Source: Zopfochytrium polystomum
Lineage: Eukaryota > Chytridiomycota > Chytridiomycetes > Chytridiales > Chytridiaceae
Direction of reading: 5' to 3'
Length of the DNA stretch: 64,000 nt
Assembly (NCBI GenBank): GCA_025765615.1
Contig: JAIVFJ010000124.1
Span: forward strand, 124,001 to 188,000
This document shows positions 42,001-51,786 of this stretch, one piece after another (positions within the stretch are counted from its first letter, which is position 1; each line of letters begins with the position of its first letter). The position numbers were made by a program, and so were the translations under genes. The notes under the pieces are model-generated. The model was not told the origin of the DNA, made no database searches, and saw only the letters and a list, made by a program, of their open reading frames with translations.

Positions 42001-42633
42001 GGCTTCAATCCAAGAGGAGATCTTCTGGGACAAGAGACCCTATCCAATGTCCAAGCTCCTGCTGCGGCTTCACACTTACATAAGCTCAAGATCATCAACT
42101 CCTTCCTGGACTCCACCCTGAAGCAAGCCCAAGAAGATGCCTCAAGATTTGCCAACACTCACAGAATGGACCATGACCTTGCTGTGGGTCAGCAAGTTTG
42201 GCTTCTGAGGAAGAACTTGCAGACCAAAAGACCAAGTCCCAAGCTAGACAACCTCAAGTTGGGACCTTTCAAGATCTTGGAGCAAATCAATCCAGTCACC
42301 TTCAAGCTGGATCTCCCTGCATCCATGAAGATCCACCCAGTTTTCCATGTCAGCCTTTTAGAGAAGTTTGTGGCCAATTCCATTCCAGGCAGAGTTGTTC
42401 CTCCTCCTCCTCCAGTTGAGGTAGAAGGTGAAGAGGAATTTGAGGTTGAACAAATCTTGGATGCCAAGTGGTTTGGAAGAACACTCAAGTTCCTTGTTAA
42501 GTGGAAAGGTTACTCAGATGCTGACAACACCTGGGAGCCTGAGTCAAACCTCACTCACTGCCAAGACCTTCTGCTCGAGTTCAAGACCAGGTACCCCACC
42601 AAGTTGCAGAAGAGGCCTAAAAGGGGGAGATGA
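38977..42633 (+). CDS. pol: Gypsy Pol (protease, RT, RNase H, integrase, chromodomain)
   Basis: Pol is expressed as a Gag-Pol fusion of ~1,519 aa through the -1 shift. Protease: ALIDAGSSCNIIDATLA (DAG in place of the usual DS/TG). RT: PLYHLSPPEAKALQEYI, KKKDGGLRPCVDYRDLN, LRGAYNLVRI and FVIVYLDDILVFS (catalytic Asp pair near 40387). RNase H: LETDASDYALGAVLSQ. Integrase: zinc region HDAATAGHPGE...CETC (41354-41480) and catalytic core MDFIVKLP, SDRGPQF, QTDGQTERTN. A GPF/Y module (LGPFKILEQINPVTFKLDLP) follows, then a chromodomain (VEQILDAKWFGRTLKFLVKW, then GYSDADNTWEPESNL), which in chromoviruses steers integration to marked chromatin. The TGA stop at 42631-42633 abuts the 3' LTR. No internal stop is seen. 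Confidence 0.96.
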   Translation, partial: LPGPGSLRGNSLDPPPSCPCFITTTSTTNTSDSKPHQLTMDVKIQLSPKSTITTKALIDAGSSCNIIDATLAKSCAIPTTKKSTPLKVHFANHALFKEISHETKLNLHIQDFPPSMVNLEVLDLGSPTFSVILGLPWLQAQNPAIDWVTGQVQPPPIGTVTQNSSQAPKSHALKPLIQDSQPAKTPVPQFTVHSQDSSRAHRAHSHGHDSCSQNPQSKIQVPQFTVHIQDSSSTAHSLCQEQNSQSKIQESQFPVKNSSPTAEEHDNLDPSDLLLASKLPKEYLPYADVFSKTKADLLPAQRPYDCEIPLKDETCSPPFKPLYHLSPPEAKALQEYIEEMLNKGFIQPSKSPAGAPIFFVKKKDGGLRPCVDYRDLNEMTVKNRYPLPLISELLDKLSHARIFSKIDLRGAYNLVRIKPQDQWKTAFRCKYGHFEYLVMPFGLTNAPAIFQGMMNDIFRDILDLFVIVYLDDILVFSSDTASHMGHVKTVLERLRQHHLYAKLEKCEFHKTSIEFLGFIVSDKGISMAPDKIQTILEWKAPNSIKDVQSFLGFCNFYRTFIANYSAIAKPLTDLTKKTTKFEWTPAAEQAWLALKTATTSAPLLKHVDPLLPFTLETDASDYALGAVLSQPSSQDPSAPLHPVAYYSRKLNSAECNYTVHDKELLAIVDAFKFWRHYLAGSKGISVYSDHKNLTFFRARRLLKQRHARWAELLSEYDFKLCYSPGHLNTVADALSRRTDLAPEGGDGFTPPSKTHLSLLPDSVWAHAISKDPKPHKIQISQEEEKLEILKTRHDAATAGHPGEHKTYELVSRDFYWPGMRKYIKNYVSSCETCQRNKSSRHKPYGLLEPLPIAISPWSSISMDFIVKLPPSHGFDSILVVICRRTKLAHFIPCTENIDAQGTADLFLQHIFRLHGLPQSIVSDRGPQFRSQFWKALTAALGIKSQLSTAYHPQTDGQTERTNQTLEQYLRCYVSYQQDDWPTLLPLAEFALNNSLHSSTQLSPFFATYGFNPRGDLLGQETLSNVQAPAAASHLHKLKIINSFLDSTLKQAQEDASRFANTHRMDHDLAVGQQVWLLRKNLQTKRPSPKLDNLKLGPFKILEQINPVTFKLDLPASMKIHPVFHVSLLEKFVANSIPGRVVPPPPPVEVEGEEEFEVEQILDAKWFGRTLKFLVKWKGYSDADNTWEPESNLTHCQDLLLEFKTRYPTKLQKRPKRGR

Positions 42634-42986
42634 TGTTATGAATCACCCTCTGGAAACCTCTGGAACCTTCTAGAACATTCCTTCATGGAACCTTCTGGAA
42701 CCTTCTGGAACCTTCTAGAACATTCCTTCATGGAACCTTGTGGAACCTTCTGGAACCTTCTTTGCTTTCCTGACTTGTCTTGTTGTCATTGGTATCATTG
42801 GTATCATTGTATTACTAATTGCTCTTTCTGGAACTTTCTTGGAGTCTTGACAAGGAACACTCTCAAAAGGTATAAAAGGGGGATGGGGGACCTGTCCCAT
42901 CCCTCAAGTGAATTATTGTTTCCAATACAATCATCACTCCTCTCAGTTCCTTGTCTGCCTTGCCCTGTCCTGCCCTGTTCCTGACA
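42634..42986 (+). repeat. Gypsy 3' LTR
   Basis: 353 bp, apparently identical to 37682-38034, including the heat-shock-element arrays and TATA box. Transcription from it could run into 42987 onward. Confidence 0.96.
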
Positions 42987-42991
42987 AGGGG

Positions 42992-44854
42992 CACCTGAGA
43001 GACCATTCCTACAGCAATACCTGACCAGCCAACTCATTCATATAACCATGAGAAACCTGGATTTGACTAGATGTATTGACAGGAACCTAGAGGCACCACC
43101 ACAGATTTACCTGCCATCCTTCCATCACCAAGTGGCTCCTACCCAGTCCAACCCAAACAGTATGCAAATTGAACCAAACACACTGCCATGACGGCCAAGA
43201 GGACTCCAACCTCCCGTCACTCACAAGGGGCTTGTTAGCTCTGCCATCATCTTGTTAACTCTGTCCATCTGGACCTAGCACTTCTCCCTCAGAAGTGTTT
43301 CAGTAGTAAGTCATTTCCAAAATGGAGGGGTCATTAACCAGTCGTAGTAAGCATTTTTGCACAGTCTGTCAACCGGCATGTCTCAAACTTAGCACCTTCC
43401 CAATTGAAGGGGAGCGATCTAACCACTGAGCAAAGGAGTCTTGTGTCAGCCGTGAGAGCCAAGACTCAGTCTTTCTGTCTGCAACATCACCAATAATAAA
43501 TAATAAAAATAAATTAATAATATATAGAACTCAGAGGCAGACATATGGAGCCAGTTGGTGGCTGCTGTTTGGAAATCCAATAAATAATAAGAGAGCAGGA
43601 ATCCAAGCCTAGTCACGTTTTGCCAGCAAAATGCAGGTTGAGACAGGTTGGTAATCCTCACAATTCCAGGTTAAAAAATGGGTGTACACTTAATTTATTT
43701 GAGGTCATGGGCTCGACAGCCTGTCGTCCTCACAGAGATTACCGCCCGGTAAGCTGTTGAGGATGATGGGTGTGTACAACCCTGGGTCAAACCCTTTCCC
43801 AGGATGAGATGGGATGGAATGCTGCGGTGGCAGGCGGCGGCGATGGGAGACTTGTGAGACTACACTGAGGTCTCTGTGATAAAGTCTAGGGATTCTATTC
43901 ACAAAAACAAGCGTACCTGTCATAAAACTGCAAGGATCGGGACCCCTATTATTATTCCCAGTTCTTTAGTTTCCAAGGAGTTATCAAAGTGTATTTGCAG
44001 CTAACCCGTCTTTATTATTGGGCCTGCTTTTACTACTTTTGTCTTAACAGTTTCTGTTGCACCAGGGTTTTCTCAACATATTTTCTTTTTCGGTGACTAA
44101 TGGAGACTGCCTGACTGCCTAAGGAGGGGGTTGTCCCCCATGCCTGCCTAATTTATTATTATTTATTTTCAGCACTTGTACATACACGCAAAAGGTTGGG
44201 AGGGACTTAGAGCATTTGTGGTGGATGCTCCAAGTCAGGGTATGAGATCTCGTCTTCATCTTCAGGGGCTCATCTATAGTCTAGTGGCAAAAGGGACAAG
44301 ACAAGTCTTTAAGATGGGAAGCTCATGGTTATGAGCAGAGCCAGTACCCTGGATTCAGCTCAAACTCAACAAAAATGGAGGATGTGGTTCAATTCTGTCT
44401 TTATTCAAGGACAGCTAGACCAAGTGGAGTTGTTCAATGAAGAGTACTCCACAGGCCCCAGGTTCAAGCCCTGACTATCCAACAGGTCAGTGATTGTGCC
44501 AACGCAGCCTGGCGGGGTGCGTGTTCAATCCCAGGTGTTTCTGGGTGCGAGTTCCCTGCTGGCAAACTCTGACCCCTACATAGTCAACTCCCTTCTCTCT
44601 CTCCCCCCCGTCACTGGTGACAACAAGGGCTCCTGCAGCACTGTCTGCGATGAGGGGCACTAGGTCGCGCCCTGTCTGTCCCGTCACTATTACCTGCTCC
44701 TGTTGTATTTGAGATTAGGTTCTTGAGATAAAAACCCCTGTTTCCCTCTTCTCGCTCTTTATTCTGCAGTTGTGTTGCGCCCTTGGGAGTGCCCTTCCAT
44801 TTCCCCTCGCATCGGCACACAGCCACGCGAGTAATCAGTGCTCCAGCACCGATC
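42992..44854. other. Gene-poor region with tRNA-like modules
   Basis: No protein gene supported. Several stretches resemble RNA polymerase III A/B boxes: a minus-strand tRNA-like segment around 43378-43440 (GCTCAGTGGTTAGATCG), a plus-strand segment at 44401-44475 (TAGACCAAGTGG and AGGTTCAAGCCC), and GTGTTCAATCCC near 44520. None folds as a proper tRNA. They look like decayed tRNAs or heads of tRNA-derived SINEs. Confidence 0.4.
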
Positions 44855-45355
44855 CCTCAGAGTATTGTCCCTCTGAATGTTCATTCTTTGTGTTTGAGAT
44901 CCCTGTTAGACAGATCAGTAGGGATACTTCGTGGACTAGGCAAGTAGTAGGGTTGAAACACCCCCTATGTTATGAATCACCCTCTGGAACCTTCTGGAAC
45001 CTTCTAGAACATTCCTTCATGGAACCTTGTGGAACCTTCTGGAACCTTCTTTGCTTTCCTGACTTGTCTTGTTGTCATTGGTATCATTGTATTACTAATT
45101 GCTCTTTCTGGAACTTTCTTTGAGTCTTGACAAGGAACACTCTCAAAAGGTATAAAAGGGGGATGGGGGACCTGTCCCATCCATCCCTCAAGTGAATTAT
45201 TGTTTCCAATACAATCATCGCTCCTCTCAGTTCCTTGTCTGCCTTGTCCTGTCCTGCCCTGTTCCTGACACCCTAGACAACAGCCCAATAAAGTTAGTTT
45301 TAGCCTATTATTTGCTTTCCCTCACTCTAGAGCCCAGATCCCAGGGTCAAAGGAT
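44855..45355 (-). repeat. Dispersed repeat family 1, copy split by a solo LTR
   Basis: The reverse complement matches 3735-3935 in two blocks: 45271-45355 and 44855-44967. Between them lies the solo LTR 44968-45270. Removing the LTR and one copy of CCCTA restores a continuous match to the copy at 3735. Confidence 0.8.
44968..45270 (+). repeat. Solo LTR of the gypsy family, nested in repeat family 1
   Basis: 303 bp, TGTTATGAATCACC...CCTGTTCCTGACA, with 5-bp target duplication CCCTA (44963-44967 and 45271-45275). Its 5' array holds six perfect alternating GAA/TTC units. It has a TATAAAA box and a CCATCCATCC variant where other copies have CCATCC. Confidence 0.95.
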
Positions 45356-46582
45356 CACAGGCTGGGATGTCACTGACAATGCCGGCTTGTGTATTTAAAT
45401 TTCTCCCAATTTTTCTCACAACAGAAATGCGAAGAACAGTCGGGATTAACACAAATCAAATCGAAAGAAAAAGGTTCTGATTTTAGTTTTTCTGAATGTC
45501 CGCCGCTTCGGGGCAGTTTGGTCTAAAGATGCCTAATTTGGCCTATCATATGTACGACGTATTGCGAAATATTGTGATTTGAAAACTCGAATCAAATTGA
45601 GTCAAATTGCGAATCTAGCCCAACCCGTGTTAAACCCTAAAACATAGCCAATGTAAACTATGCGAAAAACAAAAGGGAAAAGGCAGGAGCAGGGGGCACG
45701 TTAAAAAGGGAAGAAAAGACGAAGCAAACTGTAAGCTGTACAATAGTGAAGCGCTCTGCGCTCCCACAAAGCTTTTTCGCAGCCACTTTGTTCCTCAAAA
45801 CACTTTCTGAAAGGATGTTCCAGGGTTGTGAATGGTGGAATGGTCAAATCCACAGTGGAGACTGTCTATGTGTCAGACAGATGTGATAACTAACTACGGT
45901 CGTGTTTTGCTGTTTTTTGGAGGCATTCTTGTTCCATGAAGATGTTAAGAAATGGATATTCCTAAAAACGTATATTCTTTGGTGTCTTGTGCAAACGCAT
46001 GTACAAAAACCAGGTATTTGCAATAAGTCGTCTCCCGAAATACTGATGCAAGTTCATCATGCAACCGTTTGCTCTCTGAGCTGTCTTCTCGTGTGTAGTT
46101 GCCCCACCCCGCCTGCTGGCTTTCGCGCGTGCTTCTGTCGAGCTATTGGCACTTGGATTTCTTCAAATGGCCCTGCCTCCAATGTGGGAGGGACAGGCCC
46201 TCCGCACCCGTCCCTCACAGTCTCTCACAACCTCGTTTCCCGCACAGAATCCCTTCATGGACACCAAATGGGCGAAAGAGACAGGGCTTTGCGACTGTTT
46301 CCTGCAGTCACACTTGCAGCCCCAAGGCCTGGAACCACCCTGACAGCTTTGTCGACTTTACATCCAAGTCATAGGTGGCGACAAATACATCACGTATGAA
46401 GTGTCGGCACGATGCACGGTTTCTCGCATCGCAAATTCGCAAATCGCTCCCCGCACGAACCCCTGTTTGTACACTCCGTAAAAGATTATAGCACTCTTTC
46501 TTACAGTGTGGACATTCTGGACAAAGTAGTACAAATCTAATTGACGGACATTGGCCAGTTTGTGATGACTTTGTCAGACCGT
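45356..46582. other. Gene-free region with dispersed repeat family 2
   Basis: No gene supported. Holds two blocks (about 45828-45895 and 46094-46166) that recur in the same order at 50883-50957 and 51030-51104. Confidence 0.5.
45828..46166 (+). repeat. Dispersed repeat family 2, copy A
   Basis: The first block has CAGGGTTGTGAATGGTGGAA and later CAGACAGATGTGATAA. The second has CTGCTGGCTTTCGCGCGTGC followed by TTCTGTCGA. The two blocks are ~200 bp apart here, against ~75 bp in copy B. Confidence 0.7.
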
Positions 46583-46654
46583 AGGCCGCACCCGGAATCG
46601 AACCGGGGTCCCCAGAATCAGAATCTGATGTGATAACCCCTACACTATGCAGCC
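46583..46654 (-). tRNA. tRNA-Gln (anticodon CUG)
   Basis: Read on the minus strand from 46654: acceptor GGCTGCA pairs with TGCGGCC (one G-U), D-arm GTG...CAC with AGGGGTT, anticodon stem TCAGA/TCTGG around loop TTCTGAT (anticodon CTG), variable GGAC, T-arm CCCGG-TTCGATT-CCGGG, and discriminator T as in fungal tRNA-Gln. No intron. A B box (GGTTCGATTCC) and an A-box-like TAGTGTAGGGG are present. Confidence 0.93.
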
Positions 46655-47309
46655 ACATGTGTGTCTTAAAATTTGGGCTGATTTGATCGTGTCAAAGGCG
46701 CCAACTTACTGAACGGAAATGGGGGGGAGGGGAAAGGGGGAGTGGAGTGCAGAACAAACAAAGAAGATGGTAAAGTACCCCGACACCGCTCTTCATTCAG
46801 CATGACTTGGCGCCTATCAACCCCATCACTCTCATGCCGCCTCCATTGACGTCTTCGTCTTCCGCTCCCCCCGCTTCGCCGTCATGAAAAGGGTGTGCTT
46901 CACCTGGCCCAAAATAATGGCCACTTTTGTTGTATGGCGGGTGACGCAGGCTTGACTCCGAGTCTGTAATGTGGGAAAGTGAGGAAGTTTAGCCATCATT
47001 TTTGAGACTATTGAGCGCGGGTCAAGGCATGTGTGAAAGTGTGTGAGAAGTGGAACATACAGTGTAGGCACCGAAGTAGTCGAAGAGCAATAAGCTGTAA
47101 AGGGAACTTCATTTATTTTACGTAAGGAGGACCACCACAATTCCTTGTACCCCGAGCAGACCGCACGCCGGATCCGTCCCATCCACCAACAGCCCTCTCG
47201 CGAAAAGTGGTGATGACCAACCCCGTGGGACTGCACAGGGTGATTAACCCTCGCCGATGCCCACGCTAAGCCCTAGAAAAGCAAACAATTAGAGTAAACG
47301 AGAAAAAAA

Positions 47310-48077
47310 TACGGGCGGGGGGTCCGCTCGCCCCTCCAAACGCCTGGACTTTGTGTTTTTTGGAGGGGGAGCACACACTCACACTAGAAAAACACAAAAA
47401 ACTACTCAAGTGAGGGCAGGCCGACCACTCAGGTGGGCAAAACACACACGCACACACGAAGACGAACCCGTGGTGCGCCAAGTGATTCTCTCCGCGCTAG
47501 TTGCCCTCCCAGTCCTGCACGCCTGGGCGGGTGAAACGCCCAAAAACCCCGTGCGGACCGCTCGGGGCAAACCACCCACATCACGCACGCAGTTGGCAAT
47601 TAGCTCACTCCAGCACAAACAAAGGTGCGTACCTCAATACACAGCTTGCGAAGTTACCCAAGTTACCCACTTACACAAAACAATAAACGTGCGTTTTAGA
47701 GCGAGTGGACAAAATCGACGACACTTACCAACACGCAGCTGAAGAGACTTTTCAGTAAAACACACAGGGTGAGTGTCCGCTCCCCAATTTGGAGAAAAAT
47801 AACACACGCAGGCAGAACGCTCAACAAAGAAAAAACACGCACAATGTGAGCTCCACCTGCAACTTCTGGAAAAACATACACACACAGTGAGCAGGCCGCT
47901 CGGCAAGGAAAACACTTTACACAGGCATAACGCCCCGGGCAGCCTGCTGTGACGAACCGCCAGTTGAGTGGACCTAGGCACTTCGACAGCTCTATTGCCC
48001 AAGGAAGCTGGAAATGCAAACAATCAGAAAAGCGCAAGAACCCACACAACGAAGGGGAGAGAACGCTTTGGTGAACG

Positions 48078-48120
<43 letters not shown>
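47310..48120. repeat. Loosely repeated CA-rich units
   Basis: A motif of the form CCGCTC or GAACGCTC, 5-12 bp, GGNNAA, then AAACACACAC recurs at least six times with variable spacing (for example near 47320, 47420, 47780, 47815, 47900 and 48060). Degenerate and not a clean tandem array. Confidence 0.4.
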
Positions 48121-48121
<1 letters not shown>

Positions 48122-50882
48122 CTGCAGCGCGCCAAGTGGTCCGCTCTGCGCTGGACGCCCTAAGTCGCAAAGAGACTCTCCCCGCGACCACAGGAGTGAA
48201 GTCGATCGATCATGCGCAGCACGTGCTCCACGAAGCACGCCCACTGCGCCGCAGACTTGCAGCGGATCAGAGCGGAGTGTGCCGTTCGGCCCTCAGCGCA
48301 CCAGTCCCAATCCCACCGGCTTTCAAATTCGCAGCACGACCACGGTTAATGCGGTGAGCTGTCGCCGCCGCAAGAGCATGGGGTGAAGCAGGTACCTCAG
48401 GCAAGGGTGGAAGGAGAGGAGGCGGTGATCATCGCTCGTTGTCATTGTCATCGTCGACGTAAAATTCGCCGTGGGTGCCGTAACCCACTCACTTCCCGCA
48501 AATAGTGTGCCCAAAGAGCGCCAAGCGCCATCCCCGCCGCTACCATTTACCTGCCTAATGTTGACTGTGCAGTCGCAGCTCCCGCATTGTCCGAACAAAT
48601 CGCACTTCAGGCCGCTCCGGCGCCCACTTGCAGCCCTGCGTTTGCCAGTATCCGCAGCGACTGCAAACTGCTGCTCGATGCAAATCCTGGTGCGGGGGGA
48701 CGGCAGCTTCAGACCTGCGAGGTGCTCACCGCCGCTCGTGAAGTGCTTGCTTGCTATGGTCACTTTCAGCCCCCAAGGGCTGGCATGCTGGTCCTTCCTC
48801 TCTCTCGCTCGTCTATCTGTCTATCTGTGTCTATCTCCTCTCTCCCTCTCTCCGGCCTTAAAATTTTTCGTTAACAGCTTTTCCAAATGCGTCCCTCCTC
48901 CCAAAATGCTTCATCCCCTTGCCAACAACACCTTGAGCTCCCCTCTGCAAGGCGCTGAAGAGCTCAAGCCACTGGCAGCAACGAGGATTTGGCAGAGGTT
49001 GATGGACTCGTCTGGGACGTGCGGGATACCACAAAGGCAACTTCCTTCCCCGCTACCTTGGGCGAGATTATGTGAGTGCAGGAGGCAACATCCTTTGCGT
49101 CTTGCCGATCTTACCACAACGCCCCTGGCGACCATGTGCCGGCTTGCTAGCGGGGACTGCTTTCACGCCGTCTGCGCAAGCCCATCCCACCCATACCCCG
49201 CTCCGACCAGACCCCGACTGCAGCCGCTGCACCCCGGCGCTCGTTGTCGACTTCTGCCAGCGCAGAACCTCCCCATAGGCCTGCAGTCCGCAGTTGCACG
49301 GTTGGCAGCAACGCTGGCAGAGCGGAGGGCAGGACCCGCGGACCAGGGAAGCTTCGCATTGTGGCGCTGCTGGACAACGTGTAGATAGATAGATGAAGCG
49401 GTGGGTGAAAGCCAACCTCACAAATGCGGCTTACGCGGCGACGGCGCGCATCAGCGAAGCATGTCGCTGCGAGGGCGAGGGCTGCAGAGCGAGTGAGGGC
49501 TGCAGTGGAGGCCACGGATGTGGAACTGAGGAAGGGTCGCGGACGAGGGAGACGCACCCAGCGTGCGGCGCTGCAGCGGCTGCGCCCTTTCCGGGAGGGT
49601 GACGGTGTGGAGACCCATGAGCCACAGCTGCCCGCCCGCTCCGCGAGGAGCCGTCGGTCCGCATTCACCTTCACCTGTCCAGACTGCTCAGCAGTCGGTC
49701 CGTATGCACCTTCCCAGACTGCTCGTCGACCGGCCTGTCAGCTGTCGCCACAATCACGTCGACAGCGGCAGCGGCAGCGTGCACTGTGCTGCAGGTCGTC
49801 GACCTAAGTTTAGACGCGGGGCAGGGGCGATCTGCGGCGCCTGTGGTTGGGCCGGCACCGCCTGTGGGTTCACAAGTGGATGGAGCTAGTCTTGGCCGCG
49901 GGAACGGGGGGGAGGGGGGGGAGGGGGGGAAGCGGGTTGGCTTTGACGTGTTTTTACGAAATCGGCTGGGATAAACGCTTTCACATAACGTTGGGAACCT
50001 TCTTTTCTTTCGTAGCTTGCAAGGTAAAGCCAAGGAAAACGAATATTGTGAGCAGTAACGCACCCGATCGGGTGGATTGTAGCCAGTTGTTGCCTTTCTG
50101 TGGTCTTGGCCTCCGGCACGGGTCGCAGCTGTACGTGTTTGATGCAGACCACGCTGGTCTCCATACGATGTCGTTGGTGTTGGATAAGTTGCCGCTGAAG
50201 TTGTTTTATGGTGGCGGTCGCGACTGATGCTTCTTGTATTCTGGCCTTGTGTTGGCATAAGGTGGGAAAGCGGTGGTTGGAGCTCTGCACCAGTGGCAGC
50301 AGTAAGCCCAACTGACCAATTTTTCAGACATCAGTACTGGTAGTGGAGGCAGAACTACCACACTGGGCAGATCACCCAGGTCTGTTGGTTGGGGTGTCGG
50401 GGTTTTATTGCAAAAAACAAAAAAATATTTTCATTTTGTCCTTTCGCTGTAGCCACAATTGTGTATTTTGCCCACACTTCCTAAAGTGTGGGTGAAACAC
50501 CCGCCTTGTTGGCCCACAGTGGTTCAGTTGCCGGAATCACTGTACAAGTAGCAGGTTTCTGGGAATTTGAGGGCCAAAGCAAACGGCAGGAATGAGTTGC
50601 TCTGCTTTGGGCCAAACACACTGTTGATAGCTCTGCCACACCGGAATACTCTTGTTTACTTTCACACAAGCATACTTCAACCTCGCTCTGAAAGGAATAC
50701 TGCCATAAAACTTTCAGCCGCTTCATTGAGCAAAGTTACCTCTACCTGTGCAGAGTGTGGGATTAGCTTCTCTATTCTCCTCCGTCACCGTACCACACGG
50801 AGATTACTGCCCAATAAGTTTTTTTTTTTTTCAGGCGGCCAGTTTGTCACTCAAACCGCTTACTGATAAGTCGTTTGGACTC

Positions 50883-51104
50883 GTTCAGGGTTGTGAATGG
50901 TGGAATGGTCACATCAGACGAGAGACCGTCAGTGTGTTAGACAGACGTGATAATTAAGACGTCTGGGAAAAGCTGGGAAAATCAGCAGTATATTCTGACC
51001 ATTTTGCTCTCTGGCCGCAACAGTGTGGGATAGCTGCCTCCTCCCCCGCTTGCTGGCTTGCGTGCGTGCTTCTGTCGAATCATTGCGACTTGTTTTTCTT
51101 CACC
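50883..51104 (+). repeat. Dispersed repeat family 2, copy B
   Basis: Matches 45828-45895 (GTTGTGAATGGTGGAATGGTC, then TTAGACAGACGTGATAA) and 46094-46166 (GCTTGCTGGCTTGCGTGCG, then TGCTTCTGTCGAA). Confidence 0.7.
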
Positions 51105-51344
51105 TTTCCTTTTTTCAAAAAAAGCGTTATTGCGGTATTTGTGTGGGGGGGTTTTTTTTTTGGGTGTTAATTGCTCTTGCTTTTTCAAAAAAAAAAAAAT
51201 AACAGATTATGAATAAAGCAACCTGCCTTCTTTTTTGGTTTCGGTGCTGGTTTCTGCGGGTGGTTTTTCATTTTTATATTTTAGTTCTTTCGACGATGGG
51301 TGCGGGTCTTGGAGCGCGAGATTCTGAGGGCGGGAGACGAGGAG

Positions 51345-51540
51345 AGGCGGAGAGAGAGAGAGAGACGGAGACAGAGGGAGAGAGTGAGTGAGTGAGTGAG
51401 TGAGAGAGTGAGTGAGAGAGTGAGAGAGTGAGCGAGGGAGAGAGTGCGAGAGAGAGTCAGAGAGAGAGAAACAGAGACAGAGAGAACGAGAGAGAGATAG
51501 AGATAGAGATAGAGAGAGAGGGATAGAGAGAGAGAGATCT
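51345..51540. repeat. (GA)n-rich tract with GAGT interruptions
   Basis: About 195 bp of GAGAGA with GAGTGAGT and AGATAGAG interruptions, 0.25-0.45 kb upstream of the ankyrin-RasGEF start. A short GTGTGT stretch follows. Confidence 0.93.
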
Positions 51541-51786
51541 GTTTCCTCGCCGTTTTGTGTGTGTGTGGGTGTGTGTCTGTGTGTGTGAGCGACCAGGTAC
51601 GACGCTCCTTTATTTTAGAGTGGCCTTTCGGTCATTCTGACAATCTCTTTCTTTTTTCCCCCTCCTCTCAATCTCGCGCTGCGAATACCGCGTTAACGTC
51701 ATCCCACCTGTCGTAAGAGCCAACTTCTCGCCCTCTTCAACCGCCAACACCAACCGAAATCTCGCGATCTTGCCCCCTCCAGCCAG

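Larger units (their letters stand above)
37682..42986 (+). mobile_element. Chromodomain Ty3/gypsy LTR retrotransposon (Tf1/sushi-like), apparently intact
   Basis: 5,305 bp with 353-bp LTRs that look identical base for base, flanked by the 5-bp target duplication AGGGG (37677-37681 and 42987-42991). The internal part encodes Gag (CCHC), protease, RT (YLDD), RNase H, integrase with HHCC and DD35E motifs, a GPF/Y module and a C-terminal chromodomain, all open. A self-priming site follows the 5' LTR, a polypurine tract AAAAGGGGGAGA (42619-42630) precedes the 3' LTR, and a -1 frameshift signal joins gag and pol. Identical LTRs and no visible breaks suggest a recent and possibly still mobile insertion. 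Confidence 0.97.
46655..51786. other. Five-kilobase gene-poor, repeat-rich region
   Basis: No protein gene could be supported. It includes loosely repeated CA-rich units (about 47310-48120), (CA)n at 48081-48118, a short tandem duplication near 49655-49730 (GGTCCGNATNCACCTT...CCAGACTGCTC), G-rich runs at 49905-49930, family 2 copy B and a long (GA)n tract. The longest ORF (48471-49388, plus) shows no domain or codon pattern typical of the neighbouring genes. Confidence 0.5.

Noticed and set aside
44401..44475. Candidate second tRNA gene.
   Set aside because: B box is good, but the D and anticodon arms do not pair and the acceptor ends mismatch. Listed only as a tRNA-like module.
48471..49388. 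305-codon plus-strand ORF.
   Set aside because: Composition is Pro/Cys/Leu-scattered without any recognisable domain, and it sits in repeat-rich DNA.
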